Assembly (NCBI RefSeq): GCF_016213215.1
Contig: NZ_JACRAW010000084.1
Coordinates: forward strand, 1-42,292
From: Bradyrhizobium sp.
GTDB lineage: Bacteria > Pseudomonadota > Alphaproteobacteria > Rhizobiales > Xanthobacteraceae
Direction: 5' to 3'
DNA: 42,292 nt
The notes below the pieces were generated by a model. That model was not told where the DNA came from. It saw nothing but the letters and a program-made list of their open reading frames with translations, and made no database searches. This document shows positions 8,326 through 16,900 of this stretch, one piece after another (positions within the stretch are counted from its first letter, which is position 1; every line of letters begins with the position of its first letter). A program made the translations under genes and the position numbers.

Positions 8326-8865
8326 ATGACTTTTGATCAGGATCTGAAATCGACGGTCCGCACTATCCCGGACTATCCCAAGCCCGGAATCATGTTCCGC
8401 GACATCACAACGCTGCTGGCGGACGCGCGGGCCTTCCGTCGCTCGGTCGACGAACTCGTGCAGCCCTGGGCGGGGTCGAAGATGGACAAGGTCGCCGGCA
8501 TCGAGGCGCGCGGCTTCATTCTCGGCGGCGCAGTCGCACACCAGCTTTCCGCCGGCTTCGTGCCGATCCGCAAGAAAGGCAAGCTGCCGCACACCACGGT
8601 CAGCATCGCCTATTCGCTGGAATACGGCATCGATGAAATGGAAATGCACGCCGATGCCGTCCACCCGGGGGAGCGCGTGATCCTGGTTGACGATCTCATC
8701 GCGACCGGCGGCACCGCCGAGGGCGCGGTAAAGCTGCTGCGGCAGATCGGGGCCAACGTGGTGGCGGCTTGCTTCATCATCGACCTGCCGGAACTCGGCG
8801 GCGCAGCCAAGCTGCGCGCGATGGACGTGCCCGTGCGCACGTTGATCACGTTCGAGGGGCATTGA
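8326..8865 (+). CDS. apt: Adenine phosphoribosyltransferase
   Basis: This cytosolic purine salvage enzyme makes AMP from adenine and PRPP. The 179-residue protein is full length. The PRPP-binding motif is [14 protein letters not shown] at residues 118-131, the N-terminal [15 protein letters not shown] is the family signature for the adenine-side region, and the EARGF segment (60-64) is also conserved. The start is ATG 8326. It is monocistronic, with a palindromic repeat upstream and a hairpin immediately after the stop. Confidence 0.97.
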   Translation: MTFDQDLKSTVRTIPDYPKPGIMFRDITTLLADARAFRRSVDELVQPWAGSKMDKVAGIEARGFILGGAVAHQLSAGFVPIRKKGKLPHTTVSIAYSLEYGIDEMEMHADAVHPGERVILVDDLIATGGTAEGAVKLLRQIGANVVAACFIIDLPELGGAAKLRAMDVPVRTLITFEGH

Positions 8866-8866
8866 A

Positions 8867-8891
8867 TTGTGCTCGCCTCGAGCGAGCACAA
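8867..8891. terminator. Hairpin between convergent apt and GIY-YIG genes
   Basis: A perfect 10-bp stem, TTGTGCTCGC / GCGAGCACAA, with a 5-base loop starts one base after the apt stop and lies 12 bp before the end of the convergent gene. It has no long T-run, but its position suggests a bidirectional terminator. Confidence 0.65.
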
Positions 8892-8903
8892 CGCATCGAG
8901 ATC

Positions 8904-9236
8904 TCAGATGGCCTCCGCTGTCAGTACGGACTGCCAATGCCGCATGCGCTCCTTCAGGAGCGCGTTTCTGACGTAGCTCGACTCCTCATCTTCCAGGCGC
9001 TCGCATTCTTCGAACTTCAGACCGTCGGGACCCTGGGTGCGCCACGCCGCCTGCAGGCTGCGGCACGTGTGGCTGCCGTGGCGAAGCGAGAACCAGATCC
9101 GATTCTGGATCTTTTCGATGTCGGGGGCCTGACCTACCCAGACTTCCCCTGAGGCCGCGCAGCGGACGGCATAGATTCCCGCGACCGTCTTGCGTTCCTT
9201 GTAGGCGGCGATCGCTGCTTTTCGGTCGGTGCTCAC
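8904..9236 (-). CDS. GIY-YIG-like domain small protein
   Basis: A 110-residue protein with a GIY-YIG-type core. GIYAVRC at about residues 20-26 and EVWVGQ about ten residues later match the GIY and YIG strands (YIG replaced by WVG), followed by NRIWFSLRHGSH, where the catalytic Arg helix sits in family nucleases. A possible general acid Glu lies in the EECERLEDEE stretch. The family includes UvrC N-domains, homing nucleases and small stand-alone proteins of unknown role; which applies cannot be told, and catalytic competence is uncertain. The start is GTG at 9236 with GAGG upstream, and the gene has its own promoter with a palindrome next to it. Confidence 0.75.
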   Translation of the reverse strand: MSTDRKAAIAAYKERKTVAGIYAVRCAASGEVWVGQAPDIEKIQNRIWFSLRHGSHTCRSLQAAWRTQGPDGLKFEECERLEDEESSYVRNALLKERMRHWQSVLTAEAI

Positions 9237-9266
9237 GGACGGCCCTCGTCAATTGCGGTCCCGCCA

Positions 9267-9309
9267 CGCATAGCAACCGCAGTGCAAGGCGTCAATATTA
9301 CCCGGGTAA
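9267..9309 (-). promoter_or_regulatory. Promoter and operator-like palindrome of the GIY-YIG gene
   Basis: On the minus strand, TTGACG (9290-9295) and TATGCG (9267-9272) are separated by 17 bp, a good sigma70-type promoter, with a start expected near 9260, about 24 bp before the GTG. Just upstream of the -35 box is the perfect 12-bp palindrome TTACCCGGGTAA (9298-9309), which looks like an operator or activator site. The cognate regulator is unknown. Confidence 0.6.
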
Positions 9310-9324
9310 AATTTGGCGATGGGC

Positions 9325-9993
9325 CTAAGATTGCTGCAGGAGCATGCTGAGCTCGAGTTCGCGGAAGCCGAGATAGCTGCCGCGAATCCACTGGTGCAGC
9401 TCGGTCGATGAATCATGCTCCTGGCGCAGATAGCCCGTGAATGAAAAGGACAGCCGGTCGATATACGTCTTGAGGAACGTGGGCAGCGCGGGCAGGTGGA
9501 ACTGCCGGCCATCGGCCATCGCAGACGGCAGTTCGCCGCGAACGACATATTCATTGTCGACGGTAATCAGGTTGGCGCGCGGGATCTGCTCGCTGAGCAT
9601 TTCGTAGGCGCGCGCCGAACCCCGGTCGGTGTCGGCTACAAACAGGATCAGCGGCACGACGCCGCGGCGGAGCGCCTCCTTCATGAAGCCGATCTCCTCG
9701 GTCATCTTGAAGAACTCGTCGAAGGCGTGGAAGCCGAGGTCGATCACCTTGGCGAGCCCGTCGTTGGCGATGACCCGGTCCATCAGGTGCATCTTGCCCA
9801 GCGTGTCGGTCACGTCCGCGGTCTCGGTGACCTTCGGCAAATAGTCGAGCAGCGATGGCTCTTTCAGGTTCACGTCGAAGGCGAGGACGTCGCCGTTCCG
9901 GAGCAGCAGGTATTCAACGGCCAGCCGCGACAGCAGCGTCTTGCCGACCTGCGGGCGAGGCGAACAGACGATGTAGACGGGCGTGGCGGACAT
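9325..9993 (-). CDS. ParA/MinD-like ATPase with degenerate P-loop
   Basis: A 222-residue protein of SIMIBI-class P-loop type. VYIVCSPRPQVGKTLLSRL (residues 6-24) is in the Walker A position but lacks the signature Lys and the Gly pair of ParA (KGGVGKT becomes RPQVGKT), so dimer-type catalysis may be altered. DVNLKEPSLLDYLP follows, where ParA proteins have the switch I Asp. The rest has no family signature that I know. I choose ATG 9993; a TTG at 10002 is also possible. It follows the second ParA-like gene by 61 bp on the same strand, so the two are probably an operon and may act together. No ParB or parS-like element is visible, so chromosome partitioning is not implied. Confidence 0.65.
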   Translation of the reverse strand: MSATPVYIVCSPRPQVGKTLLSRLAVEYLLLRNGDVLAFDVNLKEPSLLDYLPKVTETADVTDTLGKMHLMDRVIANDGLAKVIDLGFHAFDEFFKMTEEIGFMKEALRRGVVPLILFVADTDRGSARAYEMLSEQIPRANLITVDNEYVVRGELPSAMADGRQFHLPALPTFLKTYIDRLSFSFTGYLRQEHDSSTELHQWIRGSYLGFRELELSMLLQQS

Positions 9994-10054
9994 CACGCGC
10001 AATGATTGGTGAGGGGTCGGCGGTCAATAGAGCCGAATCCTCCTTCACCGCAAA

Positions 10055-10804
10055 TCATTTTTCTCCGGCGTGGCCGGGCCTCGACCCGACGATGTCGGTC
10101 AGCTTGATGCGGTCGAACTCGCTCCAGACATTTGCGAGCCAGTGCCGGACATAGCCGCGCAGCACGAAGGAATAATTGGCCGCCTCGTCGCGGACGCCCT
10201 TGTTGGCAACGAATTTCAGGAACGGGACCGAGGCGACCTCGACCTGTTCGTAGGCCATTTCGTTCAGCTTCGGGATGGTCAGCTCGGTCGCATCCTTGAT
10301 GCGATGGAAATAGGAATTGTAGGTGGACTGATCCCACTCGAAGAAGCTGGTGTTGTTGATGAAGTTTTTCACCAGGAAGTACTTCGCGCCGCCCATGAAG
10401 CTGGCAGTCTCGGCGATCTCCTCCAGCGAGGCGATCGAGGGGCCGAGGATGTGGAACACGGCAAAGGTGATCTGGCCGGCCTTGGCGGCGTCGAGGAAGC
10501 CGATGTCGCGCAAGGAGGCGAGGGCGGGCGACAACAGGCCGGCGCGGACATCGATCACGGTCACCGACGGGCTCACGGCATTGAGCGTGTCGAAGATCTT
10601 CATCTGGTCCGCCGTCGACATCATGTCGACGATCTCGGTCGCGTCGGGGTGAAAGCGCTTCAGGGTGCCGCGTGGGGATTCCGTGTCGAAGGCCCGGGTG
10701 GGCACATTGTTGGCGCTGAAATAATCCAGCAAGGTCCGCGAGACCGTCGTCTTTCCGACGCCGCCCTTGTCGGCGCCCACCACAACTACTGCCGGTTTTG
10801 CCAT
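10055..10804 (-). CDS. ParA/MinD-like ATPase with intact deviant Walker A
   Basis: A 249-residue protein with a complete ParA-type deviant Walker A motif, GADKGGVGKTT, at residues 10-20, including the signature Lys. RAFDTESPRGTL follows as the switch region, and VTVIDVRAGLL (about 82-92) fits the Walker B strand. It probably hydrolyses ATP as a dimer. Members of this superfamily position chromosomes, division sites or large protein assemblies; nothing here tells which cargo. The C-terminal half (KNFINNTSFFEWDQSTYNS onward) is unlike classical ParA. It is the first gene of a pair with the degenerate paralogue downstream. The start is ATG 10804. The 160 bp upstream hold its promoter, but I could not define it. 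Confidence 0.75.
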   Translation of the reverse strand: MAKPAVVVVGADKGGVGKTTVSRTLLDYFSANNVPTRAFDTESPRGTLKRFHPDATEIVDMMSTADQMKIFDTLNAVSPSVTVIDVRAGLLSPALASLRDIGFLDAAKAGQITFAVFHILGPSIASLEEIAETASFMGGAKYFLVKNFINNTSFFEWDQSTYNSYFHRIKDATELTIPKLNEMAYEQVEVASVPFLKFVANKGVRDEAANYSFVLRGYVRHWLANVWSEFDRIKLTDIVGSRPGHAGEK

Positions 10805-10965
10805 GTCCGTCCCTTAACGAGCCCCCGATCGTCAGGCGATCGGCACGCACCCATGCTGTGGGCGCGAACATGGCAGAAACAAGGGAGAATTCAAATCCTT
10901 AAGAGGGCCGTCCGGCCATTCTCTACGCTTTTCTCGGGGCACGTTGCGCGGGCGTGCAAGTACTC

Positions 10966-12108
10966 CTAGCGGCGCCCCCGGGGGCCCGCCGCAGCACCCA
11001 GCGTGCCCGCCGGTTCCTCGGACCGGCTCTCGGTGATCTCGGCCGGTTCCGGCTCGCGCTCGGTCTCATCGGACGCGTCTGTGAGCGGCTCCAGCGGGCC
11101 GGGGTCGTGTCCGCCGCCATATCTGACGAGCGCCTTGATCCGGGATTCCACGGATGGGTGGGTGGCGAACAGGTCGGCAAAGCCTTCGCGCGGGTTGTCG
11201 ACGCACAGCTCCATCACCGCCGAGGTGGCGCCGGACAGTTCGCCGCGTCCGTCGATCTTGCGAAGCGCCGTGATCATGGCATCCGGGTTCTTGGTCAATT
11301 CTACCGAGCCCGCGTCAGCCATGAATTCGCGCGATCGCGACAAGGCGAGCTTGACCACCTGAGACAACAGCCAGGCGAGCATCATCAGCACGATCGCGAT
11401 GACGATAACGGCGATCGCCCCGCCGCCGGAGCTCTTGCTGTCGCTGCTCGATGAGGACGACGAAGAGGACGATGACGATGAGCCGCCGCTGCTCGAACTC
11501 CAGTTCAGATTGGTGAACAGCCGGAAGAACAGCTCGCCAAGGAAGCCGACCACGCCGGCGATAATGACGGCGACCACCATCAGCTGCACATCGCCATTGC
11601 GGATGTGGGTCAGTTCATGCCCGAGCACCGCCTCGATTTCCTGGTCGTTCAGCTCCTCCAGCAGGCCGGTCGTCACGGTAATGGCGTACTGGCGCTGATT
11701 GAGTCCGGAGGCGAAAGCGTTCAGCGCGGGGCTTTCCATGACCTTCAGCTTCGGCATCGTGATGCCGCGCGAGATGGAGAGATTTTCGAGCAAGTTGTAG
11801 AGCCGCGGCTCTTCCTGCCGCGTCACCGCGTGGCCGCCGGTGACGGCGTCGATGATCGATTGGTGGAAGAAATAGGCGACGACGATCCAGACGGCGGCCG
11901 CGATCGTGGCGTACGGAAAGGCGGCCACGAGGTCGTGGGCCGCGTTCGTGAGATAGAACGCGACCGTTCGGTCGCTGTCGATGATGACTTCCGCAACGAG
12001 CGCGCCGGCATAGACCAGCACGTAAATCAGAAGAAACAAGCCGGCGAGCAGCAGCATCGAACGAACCCTGTTCGACGCGATGTGGGTGTAGAGCCCGTAC
12101 GCGGCCAT
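10966..12108 (-). CDS. M48-family membrane metalloprotease (HtpX-like)
   Basis: A zinc metalloprotease anchored in the inner membrane, 380 residues. Two N-terminal membrane segments (about 17-42 and 62-82) precede the catalytic domain with H164-E165-L-T-H168 and a downstream SREFMADAGSVELT segment whose Glu is the third zinc ligand. Two more hydrophobic segments (174-197 and about 231-255) flank a very unusual serine-rich linker at residues 204-227. The C-terminus is acidic and Pro-rich, then basic. HtpX-type proteases degrade damaged membrane proteins. lemA lies 25 bp upstream on the same strand, and LemA with an M48 protease is a recurrent pair. The substrate is unknown. Confidence 0.9.
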   Translation of the reverse strand: MAAYGLYTHIASNRVRSMLLLAGLFLLIYVLVYAGALVAEVIIDSDRTVAFYLTNAAHDLVAAFPYATIAAAVWIVVAYFFHQSIIDAVTGGHAVTRQEEPRLYNLLENLSISRGITMPKLKVMESPALNAFASGLNQRQYAITVTTGLLEELNDQEIEAVLGHELTHIRNGDVQLMVVAVIIAGVVGFLGELFFRLFTNLNWSSSSGGSSSSSSSSSSSSSDSKSSGGGAIAVIVIAIVLMMLAWLLSQVVKLALSRSREFMADAGSVELTKNPDAMITALRKIDGRGELSGATSAVMELCVDNPREGFADLFATHPSVESRIKALVRYGGGHDPGPLEPLTDASDETEREPEPAEITESRSEEPAGTLGAAAGPRGRR

Positions 12109-12133
12109 GACGCTGCTCTGCCGGCTGGTTAGC

Positions 12134-12694
12134 TCAGAACTTCACCGACGGGGCCACCTCGAGTTCGGTCCGGCTGCTGCCGAGGTCGAAGAATTCCTTG
12201 GGGGTAAAGCCGAACGTGCCGGCGAACAAAGCGGCAGGCATCTGCTGGATGCCGGTATTGTACTCCTGGACCGCGTTGTTGAAGAAGCGGCGGCTCGCCG
12301 CGATCTTGTTTTCCAGGTCCGACAGCTCACTGGCGAGCTGCTGGAAATTGGCGTTGGCCTTGAGATCCGGATAGGCCTCCGAAAGCGCGATCAGGCGGCC
12401 CAGCGCGCCGCTCAGCTGGCTCTCGGCGGCCGAGATCTGGGCAGGTCCCTGCGCGGAGATCGCGGCGTTGCGGGCCTTGACGACCTCGTCCAGCGTGCCG
12501 CGCTCGTGCGTTGCGTAACCTTTCACCGTCTCGATCAGGTTCGGCACCAGATCGTGACGCTGTTTGAGCTGCACGTCGATGTCGGCAAATGCCTGGCTGA
12601 CGCGCTGGCTCAGCGCCACGAGGCGGTTGTACATCGCAAGGGCGAACAGCACGAGAATGACGATAACGCCGAGAACGATCCAGCCGGTCGACAT
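12134..12694 (-). CDS. lemA: LemA family protein
   Basis: A 186-residue LemA-family protein. One N-terminal membrane helix (about 5-25) is followed by a cytosolic, mostly helical domain with the family core YNRLVALSQRVSQAFADIDV and LKQRHDLVPNLIETV, and FFNNAVQEYNTGIQQMP further on. LemA proteins have no firmly established biochemical function, but they are commonly encoded next to M48 proteases or TPM-domain proteins, as here. The start is ATG 12694, preceded by CAGGAG; the frame is open 23 codons further up, but nothing supports that extension. It is probably cotranscribed with the protease gene. Confidence 0.92.
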   Translation of the reverse strand: MSTGWIVLGVIVILVLFALAMYNRLVALSQRVSQAFADIDVQLKQRHDLVPNLIETVKGYATHERGTLDEVVKARNAAISAQGPAQISAAESQLSGALGRLIALSEAYPDLKANANFQQLASELSDLENKIAASRRFFNNAVQEYNTGIQQMPAALFAGTFGFTPKEFFDLGSSRTELEVAPSVKF

Positions 12695-12830
12695 GAAGAA
12701 CTCCTGAGCAGGGAAGAAGGCGGGCAGCGTAAACCAAAAGAACGCCGAGCGGCAGGCCGGCATGGCGGGATGCGTTGGATTTGTCGATTGCGAGCCGTTC
12801 CTAGTTCAAAGTGTTTTCACAGAAACACGG

Positions 12831-13814
12831 TTAACTCTCGTCCATGACGCCATCGCCCCAGCGCCAGCGCCTCGCCTGCGCATAAGCGGCCTTGTCACGG
12901 CGCGGTATCTTCGCTTTCGCAAGGCCATCGGCAGTACAGAGTTTTGCGACGATCTCGGCCTTTCCGACCACCGGCGGCGCCAGCACACGCGCATGGGGGC
13001 GCGTGACCTGTGCCCGTGTCAGCGCGACATAGGCAAATCTCTCATCCTCGAAGGGCACGTCCGCCCCCTTGATCTGCTTGTGCGCCTGCAGGCGAGGCAG
13101 ACGTTGGCTGAAGTGGCACCAGTCCGGCGAGACAAGCGGACAGGGACCATCATGCGGGCAGGGCACCGCGACGTGTCCGCCGGCCGCAATCAGCTGTTCG
13201 CGCAACGCAAGGATGCGTGCATAGCCGGCCGGCGTACCGGGTTCGATCACCAGCAGCGCGTGGCGGGCCTTCGCCCACATCGCCTCGGCGAGCCTGCGCT
13301 GATCGTCCTCGCCAAGTTCGCCCATCAGATAGCTTGCGATGACGAGGTCGCCCGCATCGGCGGCGGCAACGTTCGTGCAAGCCTCGCCCGGCAGATAGCG
13401 ATAGTCCTCCAGCCGCGCGCTGTCGCGCGCCAGCGCGAGCCCAAGCCGGCGCAGGTTGTCGTTGGCGTCGATCAGCGTGAACGAGGTGAGGGAAGAAAAT
13501 GCCTGCGCCGCCGCCCAGCTCGCGGTCCCGGGTCCCGCGCCGACATCGAGCAGGCTGGCCGGAGCGAGGTCCGGCACGATCTCGGTCAGGGCATTGAGGC
13601 TCGCGGCGACCGCCGCATAGGTCGCGGGCATGCGCGCCAGCGCGTAGGCGAGCGCATCCCTTTCCGATCTGATCGTGGCGGAGGTGCCGCCCGCGCGATA
13701 GGTCTCCGAGATCCGCCCCGCGCGTTCGGCCGCTTCGCTGCGGGAGAAGCCCTCGAGCTTGGCCTCGAGCGCGGCTTTCAGTTCGGCAGGCAGGGTGGGG
13801 GGAATCACGATCAA
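12831..13814 (-). CDS. Rsm22-like methyltransferase
   Basis: A 327-residue protein of the Rsm22 family, related to a mitochondrial small ribosomal subunit assembly factor. A Rossmann SAM-binding motif, LLDVGAGPGTAS, lies at residues 88-99. A cysteine set CPHDGPCP and DWCHF follows at 219-234, which in eukaryotic homologues binds an iron-sulfur cluster. The C-terminal WRWGDG is also family-typical. The bacterial role is not well defined; a part in ribosome maturation is inference. The start is ATG 13814, next to a repeat element. smc lies upstream on the same strand beyond the repeat. Confidence 0.85.
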   Translation of the reverse strand: MIVIPPTLPAELKAALEAKLEGFSRSEAAERAGRISETYRAGGTSATIRSERDALAYALARMPATYAAVAASLNALTEIVPDLAPASLLDVGAGPGTASWAAAQAFSSLTSFTLIDANDNLRRLGLALARDSARLEDYRYLPGEACTNVAAADAGDLVIASYLMGELGEDDQRRLAEAMWAKARHALLVIEPGTPAGYARILALREQLIAAGGHVAVPCPHDGPCPLVSPDWCHFSQRLPRLQAHKQIKGADVPFEDERFAYVALTRAQVTRPHARVLAPPVVGKAEIVAKLCTADGLAKAKIPRRDKAAYAQARRWRWGDGVMDES

Positions 13815-13819
13815 TTCTC

Positions 13820-13916
13820 AAGCCCCGCGAAGGCGGGGCATCCAGTAATCAGGGACAGCAAGGCCGACTTCAGGCGGCGCGGCGTACTGGATCATCCGCT
13901 TTCGCGGATGATGACG
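13820..13916. repeat. Palindromic intergenic repeat (family D)
   Basis: Two hairpins, GCCCCGCGAAGGCGGGGC (13822-13839) and ATCATCCGC-TTTC-GCGGATGAT (13891-13912), flank inner complementary arms CCAGTA (13842) and TACTGG (13885). It lies between smc and the Rsm22-like gene and has the look of a REP/MITE-type element common in this lineage. Confidence 0.8.
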
Positions 13917-13961
13917 TCAATGCTTGTGGCGTGCCGGCAGGCAACCTGAGCGCCGGAAATC

Positions 13962-16900
13962 TCACGCCACTTCCTGGTCGAGGATGTCCACGGCTTCCTG
14001 CAGGCTGACGGAGACCAGTTGCGACACGCCGCGCTCGGCCATGGTGACGCCGAACAGCCGGTGCATGCGCGCCATCGTGATCGGGTTGTGCGTGATGATG
14101 ATGAAGCGCGTATCGGTCGACTTCGTCATCTCGTTCAGGAGATTGCAGAACCGCTCCACATTGTGATCGTCGAGCGGCGCGTCGACCTCGTCCAGCACGC
14201 AGATCGGCGAGGGATTGGTGAGGAACACCGCGAAGATCAGCGCGAGCGCGGTCAGTGCCTGCTCGCCGCCCGAGAGCAGCGACAGCGTCTGCGGTTTCTT
14301 GCCGGGCGGCTTTGCGATGATTTCGAGCCCGGCTTCCAGGGGGTCGTCGCTCTCGATCAGGTGCAGAGCCGCTTCGCCGCCGCCGAACAGCTCGACAAAC
14401 AGGCGCTTGAAATGGTTGTTGACGATTTCGAACGAAGTCAGCAGCCGCTCGCGGGCTTCGCGGTTCAGGCTCTGGATGCCCTGGCGCAGTCGCTTGATGG
14501 CTTCCACGAGGTCGTCGCGTTCCGTGGTGAGGGAGGTATGCTGGGCTTCGACCTCGCGCAGCTCTTCCTCGGCGCGCAGGTTGACGGCGCCCAGCCGCTC
14601 GCGGTCGCGGCGCAGCTTCTCGAGGGTTTCCTCGGTCTCATGCAGCGGCGGCAGTTCGGCGCCCGGTTCGATCTCGGCAAGGCCGGCCACGGCCTGCGGT
14701 TCGATCTCGAGCATGTCGCGTATCTCGCGCTCGATGTCGTCCAGCCGGCGCCTCGCGCCTTCCATGCGCTCTTCGGCGCGCGCGCAGGCTTCGCGCGCGC
14801 TCGACAGCGCTTCGAGCGAAGTCTTCGCGGCGCGGTCGGTCTCCGCCATGGCGATTTCCGCGCCAGCCAGCGCGTCGGAGGCGACCCGGCGATCGTTCTC
14901 GGCGAACTCGATCTCGCTGATCAGCGCGCTGCGCTTCTCGGCGAATATGGCCGGCGCGTTCTCGAGTTCGGCACGCTCGGTGTTGAGCTCGGCGATGCGG
15001 GCCTGGATGGTTTCGATATGGGAGGCCGCGCCTTCCTTGCGGTTTTGCCATTCGGTGCGCTCGGCCTGGATCGCCTGGAGCCGGCGGTCGGCAAGCTCGG
15101 CCTCGCGCGCCAGTGCCTGCGCTTCGGCGCGAACCTGGGCGGCAAGACGGCGGTGACTCTCGATGTCGCTGCGAACCGCCGCTAACCTGGTTTCGGTCTC
15201 AAAACTCGGCGGCAGTTCGGAAAGCGCGGCGCTGGCGGATTCGTGTGCCGCCTCCGCCTCGCTCCGGTCGGCGGCAAGGCGGCTGTGCGCCTCGGAGAGC
15301 GCCGACTTGCGCGCCGCATGACGATTGACCTCGCGCTCGGCGCCGGCGTGGCGCTCGCGCGCCGCGTTGACCTCGCGCTGCGCGGCACGCCAGCCTTCGC
15401 GCGCAGCGCCTTCCGCGGCGGAGGCGGCCTTGAGTTCGGTCTCAGCCGTCTCCAGCGCCTGTCGCTTGATGGCGGCATCGATCCGGGCCTGCTCGAGCTC
15501 GTTTTCAATATCGACGAGCCGCGCCCGTTCGGCGAGGCGGCGGGCTGCTCCCGTCGGCGCATGCGCCGCCGCAACGAAGCCGTCCCAGCGCCACACGTCG
15601 CCTTCGGGCGACACCAGCCGCTGGCCGGTCTTGAGCTGCGAGGCCAGTTCGGCGCCGCGTTCGCGCGGCACGACGCCGATCTGCGCGAGGCGTCGCGCCA
15701 GCTCCGACGGCGCCTGGACGTGATCGGCGAGCCGCTCGACGCCTTCCGGCAAGGCCGGATCGCCGTCGCGCAACCCGGCATTGGTCCAGCGCATCGGCGC
15801 CGAGGGATCGACCGGCGCGTCGAGGTCGTCGCCGAGCGCGGCGCCCAGCGCCTTCTCGTAGCCCTTGGCGACGGTGACGCCATCGATGATCGGCGGCCAC
15901 AGATTCTTGGTCTCGCTGTTGACCATCTTGGAAATGGTCCGCGCCTCGGTCTCGAGACGCTGCACCCGCTTGTCGGCTTCGTTCAGTGGCGAACGCGAGG
16001 CTTCCAGCGTCTGGCGCGCGGCGATATGCGCGGTTTCGCTGGCCTGCGCAGCGGCTTCGCAGGCCGCGAGATTCTGCCCGGCGCTCTCGACCGCGGCGGC
16101 GAGTTCGGCGAGATCGCCGAAGCTGCCGGTTTCCTGCGCGAGCTTCTCTTCTTCGGCAGCAACGCCTGCGATCTCATGATCGAGCCGCGCCAGGCGGTCA
16201 CGATGGGTGCGAACATTGGCTTCGAGCTGGTTGCGCTTGGCCGTGAGATCGGCGAGCGCCGTGGTCAGCTCGGCGAACTGGCGCTCGGCGGCGGTCAGGA
16301 CCGCTTCGGCATCGGCGACGCGCTCATCGACGCCGGAGCGCTTCTCGACGCGCGATTTGATCTCTTCCTTCAGCTCCGCGTCCTCGCTGTCGAGCCGCTG
16401 CAGCGCGATCTCGGCGTCCGATGTCTGCTGCTGGGCGCGGGCGATGTCGCCCTCGAACTGGGTCAGGCGGCGCGCGAGCTCGCCGACGCGTTCCTTGGCG
16501 CGCTGTTCCTCGCGGTCAAGCAGTTCACGTGCATTGGTCAGGCGCTGCAGCCCCGCGGCCGCGCGCGCTTCGGCTTCGCGCAGCGCCGGCAGTTCGGCGG
16601 CGCGGATCGCCTGGATACGGGCCGCTTCGGCCTGTTCGCGCGTACGCTCGGCCATCTCGCGGACGGCGAGATCGTGCGTATGCCCGGATTCGCCGACGTC
16701 GGCATGGGCCGCGATCCAGCGCAGGTGGAACAGCGTGGCCTCCGCCTTGCGCACCTTGGCCGCGACCTCGCGATAGCGGATGGCCTGGCGGGCCTGCTTC
16801 TTCAAGCCTTCGATCTGGCCGGCGAGCTGGCCGATGACATCCTCGACGCGCGTGAGATTGGTCTCGGCAGCTTTCAGCCGCAGCTCCGCCTCGTGGCGGC

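Noticed and set aside
8151..8336. Short plus-strand frame ending at the apt start
   Set aside because: Most of it is translated from the end of trpE(G) in another frame and from a palindromic repeat.
9325..10804. Chromosome or plasmid partition locus (parAB)
   Set aside because: The two ParA-like proteins have no ParB partner and no cluster of parS-like repeats nearby, so a partition function is not supported.
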